This document shows, in pieces, positions 59,383 to 64,000 of a DNA stretch of 64,000 nt. Source of the DNA: Streptomyces fildesensis. GTDB lineage: Bacteria > Actinomycetota > Actinomycetes > Streptomycetales > Streptomycetaceae. Under the pieces are notes generated by a model that was not told the origin of the DNA, did no database searches, and saw only the letters and a program-made list of their open reading frames with translations. Every line of letters begins with the position of its first letter. Position 1 is the stretch's first letter. The position numbers and the translations under genes are program-made. The DNA lies in assembly GCF_016107395.1 (NCBI RefSeq), contig NZ_JAAIKO010000003.1, forward strand, positions 62,001-126,000. Reading direction: 5' to 3'.

Positions 59383-62145
59383 CTAGTCGTTCTGGTAGTA
59401 CCCGAAGGCGTCGATGACGAGGTTGACGCTCCCGGTGCCCGAATTCCAGAAGTCGATGATGCCGTACGGGCCGGGGCTCGCCTGGACCAGGTTCGGAACG
59501 GTCTGTCCGCGCAGCCAGTTCAGCGTGGACACGCCGGGCCGGGTCGGCCAGCCCGCGCTGCCGCTCTCGTACTGGTACTCCGAGTACGGGTCGGGGGAGA
59601 CCGTCAGGAAACCGGCCCCCTTGGTGTCCGTCACGGTGGTGTTGAGCGCGAACGCCGTGATGTCGGGCTCGTCAGCGCCGAGGGGGGTGTAGATGTAGCC
59701 CCCGGGGTACATCGGGCCGCTGTGCCAGTACGAGGCGCGGGTGTCGAGCACCCGGACCGGATCGACCGGCAGGTAGGCGCTCTTGCTCGCGGCGCTGTAG
59801 TAGCCGACGACGTCGACGAGGACGTCGGTGGACCGGGTGCTGCCGTTGAAGACCCGGATCTTGCCGTCGGCACCGACCGGCACGATCACCGCGTTGGCGA
59901 TGGTCTGGTTCGTGCCGTAGTTGATGTTGGACGCGAGCGGCGTCTTCCCGCCGTCCGGGTAGACGGTGAGGAAGCCGGAGCCCTTGGAGCCGGTCACGGT
60001 CACGTTGAGCGCGACCGCGGTGACGCCGGAGGCCGGCAGGTGGCCCTTGCTGTTCCCGGCGATCTGGGCGGCGAACGATCCGTTGGCGCCGATCTGCCCC
60101 TTGGCCACCCCGGTGCCGTTCCGGGTGTCGACGAGACGGGCGGGCGACACCGGTGTGTAGCCGCTGGACGCGGACTGGGTGAAGTACCCGGCGACATCGG
60201 CGATCAGGTCGACGGTGGCGGAGGCGCCGTTGTACAGATCGACGTAGCCGTTGGCGCCCACCGGGACGATCACCAGGTTCGGAACGGTCTGGCCCGCGGT
60301 GAAGTTGACGTTCGAGGTGCTCGGCCGCGCGTCACCGTCGCCGTACGCCGTGATGTAGCCGAAGCCGTCGGCGCGGGTGACCGTGACGTTCAGGACCACC
60401 GCGGTCACTCCGGCCGGAATGCCGCCGTTGCCGCCGATCTGCACCTTGGTCACCGCGTGGGCCTTCGCCTTGGCCTTCGGCGCGCCGGTACCGGTCCGGG
60501 TGTCGAGCACCCGGGTCGGCCCGTAGGCCGTGTAGGCCGAACCCGCCGTCCTCGCCGTGACGGTGTTGGACACCGTGTTCCCGACGTTGTCGGCGACCGT
60601 GACGGTGATCGTGTATGTCCCCAGCTTCGCGTACCGGTGCGGCAGGGTCACCCGCCCGGAACCGTAGACGTCCGGGTTGCTCGTGGTCCCGTCACCCCAG
60701 CTGACCTTGGCGGTGATCGGCACGAGCGCGGTCGTGACGTCCGCGTTGAGCGAGATCGCGTACGCGCTCGTGTGCGTCCCGGACAGGGCCACCGCGAGTT
60801 GGGCGTTGGGGTTGACGTACTGGACGGCTCCCCGGCTGGTGTACGGGCTCACGCCGTAGAAGTCCGAGCCGAGCCGGCCGGGCGCGTTCGGGTCCGCGGA
60901 GTTGATCGCGGCCGAACCCGGCACCAGGAGCATGTCGACGTTGGCGGACTTGTTCGCCCTGAGATAGGCCCCGTTCGCCTTCTTGGTGTCGATCACGTCG
61001 TGTGCGCCCTGGGCCGCGCCGGCCTGGAAGGCGGCGAGCGTCGGGTACGTCGTTCCGGACCAGCTGTAGGGCGCGGTCGCGTCATCGCCGTGGATGTAGA
61101 AGGCGTTGTAGTCGGCCGTGGTGCCGGCGCTCGACCCTTCGGAGACGGTGATGTCCGGCGCCCAGGTCTGCTGGGCCGCCGTGCACTGCGACTTGAAGCC
61201 GCCGAACATGTAGTCCGTGTTCGGGTTGGTGTCCTCCAGCAGGTTGTTCTCCAGGTGAACGCCGGTCGAGGCGCCCTGGATGTCGATGGCGGACGCGCAC
61301 GCCCGCTGGATCGTGTTGCCGGTGACGTCCAGGCCGGCCACTCCGGTGGCGGTGATGCCGGTCGCCGCCAGGACGTTGCCGGCGAGCGTGATGTCGCTCG
61401 CGCCGGAGGCCACGGAAATCCCGCTGGCCGCGGGCCCGGCACCCCAGAAGCCCGCGTCGACATACGTCCGGCTCACGGTCACGTTGCTGGACGCGCCGTC
61501 GATGGTGAGAGCGTCCACCCCGTGGGTGTTGGGGTTGAGGTCGACATAGTCGCCGTCCAGCTTGATGTTGGACGAGCCCTTGATCACAACCGCGGGCGTG
61601 CCGTACGACTCCAGCATCATGTTGCTGACCGTCACATCGGTGACGCCGTCCAGTTCGAGGGCCGGCCGCTGTCCTGACGAGTTGATCCACGCCTGGCCGC
61701 CGATTCCGACGATCCTGATTCCGGAGGTCTTGACCGTCACCGACTCCTGGGAGAAATACCCCGTGCTGCCGGTTATCTGGACGGTGTCACCCCGGACCGC
61801 CGCATTCACCGCGTTCTGAATCAGGCAATAGGGGGCATCCTGTGCGCCCGTCCCGGTATCGACATCGCAGGAGATCGCCGATACTGCGTAAATCGTCCTA
61901 CCAGTGCCCTCGTCCCGCGGCTGCACTCCGCGGGCCAGCGGCCTGCGCTCCCGGACCTGCTTCGCCGCGGGGCTGGAGAAGGTGGTGAAATTCGAGGACG
62001 CTGCCCTGGTCAGAGCGGCAGCGGCACTCGGTCCACTGCTATGGGGAACGGCATGCGGTGAATTGTCCGCATAAGCCAATCCCGGTATAAGGGCAACGCC
62101 GGCTGCAAGTGCGGCAGCCGTCGTTGCAAGACGACGATGAGACAC
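59383..62145 (-). CDS. Large secreted beta-helix/PKD protein with three C-terminal repeats
   Basis: The 920-residue protein has a signal peptide ending in AYA at about residue 26. A right-handed parallel beta-helix covers about residues 85-345, where IKGSSNIKLDGDYV and ASDITLAGNVL are stacked rungs. A PKD-like domain at about 460-530 has VSWGDGTTSNPDV and LGTYTITVTVADNVGN. Three repeats of about 125-130 residues follow (from about 535, 665 and 790). Each starts with RVLDTR or RLVDTR and has the pattern NVTVT..G.GY/FIT.Y.DG, then GQT..N.VIVPVG..G.I..(Y)N and DVxGYY. Such a layout points to a surface or matrix protein that binds polysaccharide. The promoter side (62146-62256) is AT-rich. Confidence 0.9.
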   Translation of the reverse strand: MSHRRLATTAAALAAGVALIPGLAYADNSPHAVPHSSGPSAAAALTRAASSNFTTFSSPAAKQVRERRPLARGVQPRDEGTGRTIYAVSAISCDVDTGTGAQDAPYCLIQNAVNAAVRGDTVQITGSTGYFSQESVTVKTSGIRIVGIGGQAWINSSGQRPALELDGVTDVTVSNMMLESYGTPAVVIKGSSNIKLDGDYVDLNPNTHGVDALTIDGASSNVTVSRTYVDAGFWGAGPAASGISVASGASDITLAGNVLAATGITATGVAGLDVTGNTIQRACASAIDIQGASTGVHLENNLLEDTNPNTDYMFGGFKSQCTAAQQTWAPDITVSEGSSAGTTADYNAFYIHGDDATAPYSWSGTTYPTLAAFQAGAAQGAHDVIDTKKANGAYLRANKSANVDMLLVPGSAAINSADPNAPGRLGSDFYGVSPYTSRGAVQYVNPNAQLAVALSGTHTSAYAISLNADVTTALVPITAKVSWGDGTTSNPDVYGSGRVTLPHRYAKLGTYTITVTVADNVGNTVSNTVTARTAGSAYTAYGPTRVLDTRTGTGAPKAKAKAHAVTKVQIGGNGGIPAGVTAVVLNVTVTRADGFGYITAYGDGDARPSTSNVNFTAGQTVPNLVIVPVGANGYVDLYNGASATVDLIADVAGYFTQSASSGYTPVSPARLVDTRNGTGVAKGQIGANGSFAAQIAGNSKGHLPASGVTAVALNVTVTGSKGSGFLTVYPDGGKTPLASNINYGTNQTIANAVIVPVGADGKIRVFNGSTRSTDVLVDVVGYYSAASKSAYLPVDPVRVLDTRASYWHSGPMYPGGYIYTPLGADEPDITAFALNTTVTDTKGAGFLTVSPDPYSEYQYESGSAGWPTRPGVSTLNWLRGQTVPNLVQASPGPYGIIDFWNSGTGSVNLVIDAFGYYQND

Positions 62146-62256
62146 TGGCCCCCCAGTTTCTCTCAGGCAAATCTCAGGATAGTACCCGGTAAGAATACAG
62201 ATCCGGATGCCCTCAAGAACACCCGTTTTATCGCCCGCTCATACCCTTTTCAGGAC
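62146..62256. other. Short intergenic region between dnaB and the beta-helix gene
   Basis: The 111 bases are less GC-rich than the flanks (AGAATACAGATCCGGATGCCC, CCTTTTCAGGAC) and hold the promoter of the minus-strand secreted-protein gene. No terminator hairpin for dnaB is visible here. Confidence 0.3.
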
Positions 62257-63753
62257 TCAGGTCTGCGCCATGTCCACAAAGCGTGAATAGTGGCCCTGGA
62301 AAGCAACGGTGATCGTCGCGGTGGGGCCGTTACGGTGCTTGGCGACGATGAGGTCGGCCTCGCCCGCGCGCGGGGACTCCTTCTCGTAGGCGTCCTCGCG
62401 GTGCAGCAGGATGACCATGTCGGCGTCCTGCTCGATGGAGCCGGACTCACGGAGGTCGGAGACCATCGGCTTCTTGTCCGTGCGCTGTTCGGGGCCACGG
62501 TTCAGCTGCGAGAGCGCGATGACGGGGACTTCCAGCTCCTTGGCCAGCAGCTTGAGGTTTCGGGACATGTCCGAGACCTCCTGCTGACGGCTCTCGGGAC
62601 GCCGGGATCCACCGGACTGCATCAGCTGCAGATAGTCGATGACGACCAGCCGCAGATCGTTGCGCTGCTTGAGGCGCCGGCACTTGGCGCGGATCTCCAT
62701 CATCGACAGGTTCGGCGAATCGTCGATGAAGAGGGGCGCCGCCGACACGTCCGGCATCCGCCGGGCGAGCCGCGTCCAGTCCTCGTCGGTCATGCTGCCG
62801 GACCGCATGTGGTGCAGCGCGACCCGTGCCTCCGCCGACAGCAGGCGCATCGCGATCTCGTTGCGGCCCATTTCGAGGGAGAACACGACGCTGGGCATAC
62901 CGCTGCCGATCGAGCAGGCGCGGGCGAAGTCCAGCGCCAGGGTCGACTTGCCCATGGCGGGGCGGGCCGCGATGACGATCATCTGGCCCGGGTGGAGGCC
63001 GTTCGTCAGTGAGTCGAGGTCCGTGAACCCGGTGGGAACGCCGGACATCCCGCCGCTGCGGGACCCGATCGCCTCGATCTCGTCGAGGGCGCCCTCCATG
63101 ATCTCGGAGAGCGGGAGGTAGTCCTCGGACGTGCGCTGCTCGGTGACCGCGTAGATCTCCGCCTGGGCGGAGTTGACGATCTCGTCCACGTCGCCGTCGG
63201 CCGCGTATCCCATCTGGGTGATGCGGGTGCCGGCTTCGACGAGGCGGCGCAGGACGGCGCGCTCGTGCACGATCTCGGCGTAGTACTCGGCGTTGGCCGC
63301 GGTGGGGACCGCGTTGACCAGGGTGTGGAGGTACGGGGCGCCGCCGACGCGGGTGATCTCACCGCGCTTGACCAGTTCGGCGGCGGTGGTGATGGGGTCG
63401 GCCGGCTCACCCCGGGCGTACAGGTCGAGGATCGCGGTGTAGATGGTCTCGTGGGCCGGACGGTAGAAGTCCTGGCCCTTGAGCACCTCGACGACATCGG
63501 CGATGGCGTCCTTGGACAGCAGCATGCCGCCGAGGACGGACTGCTCGGCGTCGAGGTCCTGCGGCGGTACGCGTTCGAAACCGCCGCCGCCCTCGGACCA
63601 GTTGCTGCGGTCCTCGCCGTCGTCCTTCTTGTTGCGCTTGCCGCCCTGTCCGGAACGGAAGTGGGTGACCGGCAGCCGGTCACCAGGACCGCTGTCGGGG
63701 GGGAACGGCGGTTCGTCCCCCCAGTGGTCGTCCGCGGGTTCGGGTTGGGTCAC
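62257..63753 (-). CDS. dnaB: Replicative DNA helicase
   Basis: The 498-residue hexameric helicase unwinds DNA ahead of the replication fork with DnaG primase. The N-terminal collar domain starts at about residue 58 (VPPQDLDAEQSVLGGMLLSKDAIADVVEVL). The RecA-like motor has Walker A ARPAMGKSTLALDFA (about residue 268), then VFSLEMGRNEIAMRLL, LVVIDYLQLM (Walker B) and QLNRGPEQRTDKKPMVSDLRESGSIEQDAD. No intein is present at the Walker A site, where many actinobacteria carry one. The first 55 residues are a low-complexity charged extension typical of Streptomyces. The GTG at 63753 is preceded by GGAGGTGGCGG. A DnaA-box cluster lies 150 bases upstream. Confidence 0.97.
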   Translation of the reverse strand: MTQPEPADDHWGDEPPFPPDSGPGDRLPVTHFRSGQGGKRNKKDDGEDRSNWSEGGGGFERVPPQDLDAEQSVLGGMLLSKDAIADVVEVLKGQDFYRPAHETIYTAILDLYARGEPADPITTAAELVKRGEITRVGGAPYLHTLVNAVPTAANAEYYAEIVHERAVLRRLVEAGTRITQMGYAADGDVDEIVNSAQAEIYAVTEQRTSEDYLPLSEIMEGALDEIEAIGSRSGGMSGVPTGFTDLDSLTNGLHPGQMIVIAARPAMGKSTLALDFARACSIGSGMPSVVFSLEMGRNEIAMRLLSAEARVALHHMRSGSMTDEDWTRLARRMPDVSAAPLFIDDSPNLSMMEIRAKCRRLKQRNDLRLVVIDYLQLMQSGGSRRPESRQQEVSDMSRNLKLLAKELEVPVIALSQLNRGPEQRTDKKPMVSDLRESGSIEQDADMVILLHREDAYEKESPRAGEADLIVAKHRNGPTATITVAFQGHYSRFVDMAQT

Positions 63754-63899
63754 CCCGCCACCTCCTCCGTCCGACCTGGCGCCATACCGTGCGTCTCTTT
63801 CTTACGCCACGGCTCTGACAATTGAGACACCCGGCTCCTCGTACGGCGCGTCGGGCAGGGGGCTCACGGTAGGGCCCAGGAGACCGTTGGCCAAGACGG

Positions 63900-63988
63900 T
63901 TATCCACAGGCCCTGTGGACGGAGGCATCCAACCTGTGGAGAAGCCGCCTCAACCTGTGCACAGGCCTTGGGAAACCGCTGTGGACAA
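63900..63988. promoter_or_regulatory. Cluster of DnaA boxes upstream of dnaB
   Basis: Four consensus boxes lie in 89 bases: TTATCCACA at 63900-63908, and on the minus strand CCGTCCACA at 63914-63922, TTCTCCACA at 63935-63943 and TTGTCCACA at 63980-63988. The repeated TGTGGA strings around them are not explained by coding sequence. The cluster may continue beyond the window end, so the total is a minimum. Confidence 0.85.
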
Positions 63989-64000
63989 ACACACAATCAG

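Noticed and set aside
63802-63996. A 64-codon minus-strand frame upstream of dnaB
   Set aside because: It runs through the DnaA-box cluster, has no ribosome-binding site and its sequence has no coding character.

Overview
The window is a very GC-rich actinobacterial chromosome segment and almost certainly comes from Streptomyces. GTG and TTG starts are frequent, and there are TTA codons in two genes, a Tat/copper/DyP cluster, a Rex-type operator before cydABDC and oriC-proximal DnaA boxes and parS sites. Gene order (peptidase, copper cluster with a DyP peroxidase, pheA, serS, HAD hydrolase, ABC genes, cydABDC, hisC, LacI regulator, thiC, globin, dnaB) matches what I remember of the S. coelicolor core region between dnaB and the copper/DyP locus. 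That comparison is from memory and was not searched.

Region by region. 1-1.5 kb: 3' end of a proline peptidase, an ArsR-type regulator and a stand-alone anti-sigma-type ATPase. 1.6-7.7 kb: extracytoplasmic copper operon (membrane protein, YcnI, Sco, PCuAC, CopC-CopD fusion, Tat-exported DyP peroxidase). 7.7-12.8 kb: pheA, a dense DnaA-box cluster, serS, a HAD phosphatase and a MocR regulator. 12.8-16.3 kb: rhomboid-like protein, YceI, FadR-type regulator and MFS exporter. 16.4-20.0 kb: four-gene ABC-2 operon on the minus strand. 20.3-25.4 kb: translationally coupled cluster of an M24 enzyme, an epoxide-hydrolase/SDR fusion, a diiron-like protein, a MerR regulator and a small protein of unknown function. 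25.5-34.4 kb: second Cof-type phosphatase, an orphan GAF histidine kinase, and cytochrome bd oxidase cydA-cydB-cydDC under a Rex-like operator. 34.4-44.8 kb: hisC, a TTA-containing LacI regulator, a phosphoesterase, two proteins of unknown function (one with TTA), an amino-acid permease, and thiC with a TPP riboswitch. 44.8-54.9 kb: YibE/F protein, NfeD-flotillin pair, small membrane and cupin proteins, a cystathionine-lyase-type enzyme, LysR, NUDIX, and a flavin-binding/globin-reductase pair. 55.2-64 kb: HAD phosphatase, a parS palindrome, an adhesin-like lipoprotein, a serine hydrolase, a MerR regulator with its 19-bp-spacer promoter, a large secreted beta-helix protein, and dnaB preceded by a second DnaA-box cluster.

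The functional themes are extracytoplasmic copper delivery to a peroxidase, respiration under low oxygen, and chromosome replication/segregation signals embedded between or inside housekeeping genes. I saw no insertion sequence, prophage, CRISPR array, rRNA or convincing tRNA. The best candidates for something under-described are the 20.3-25.4 kb lipid/epoxide-type cluster, the TTA gene with tandem palindromes at 40.1-41.1 kb, the DnaA-box and parS sites, and the nested inverted repeat at 49.4 kb.
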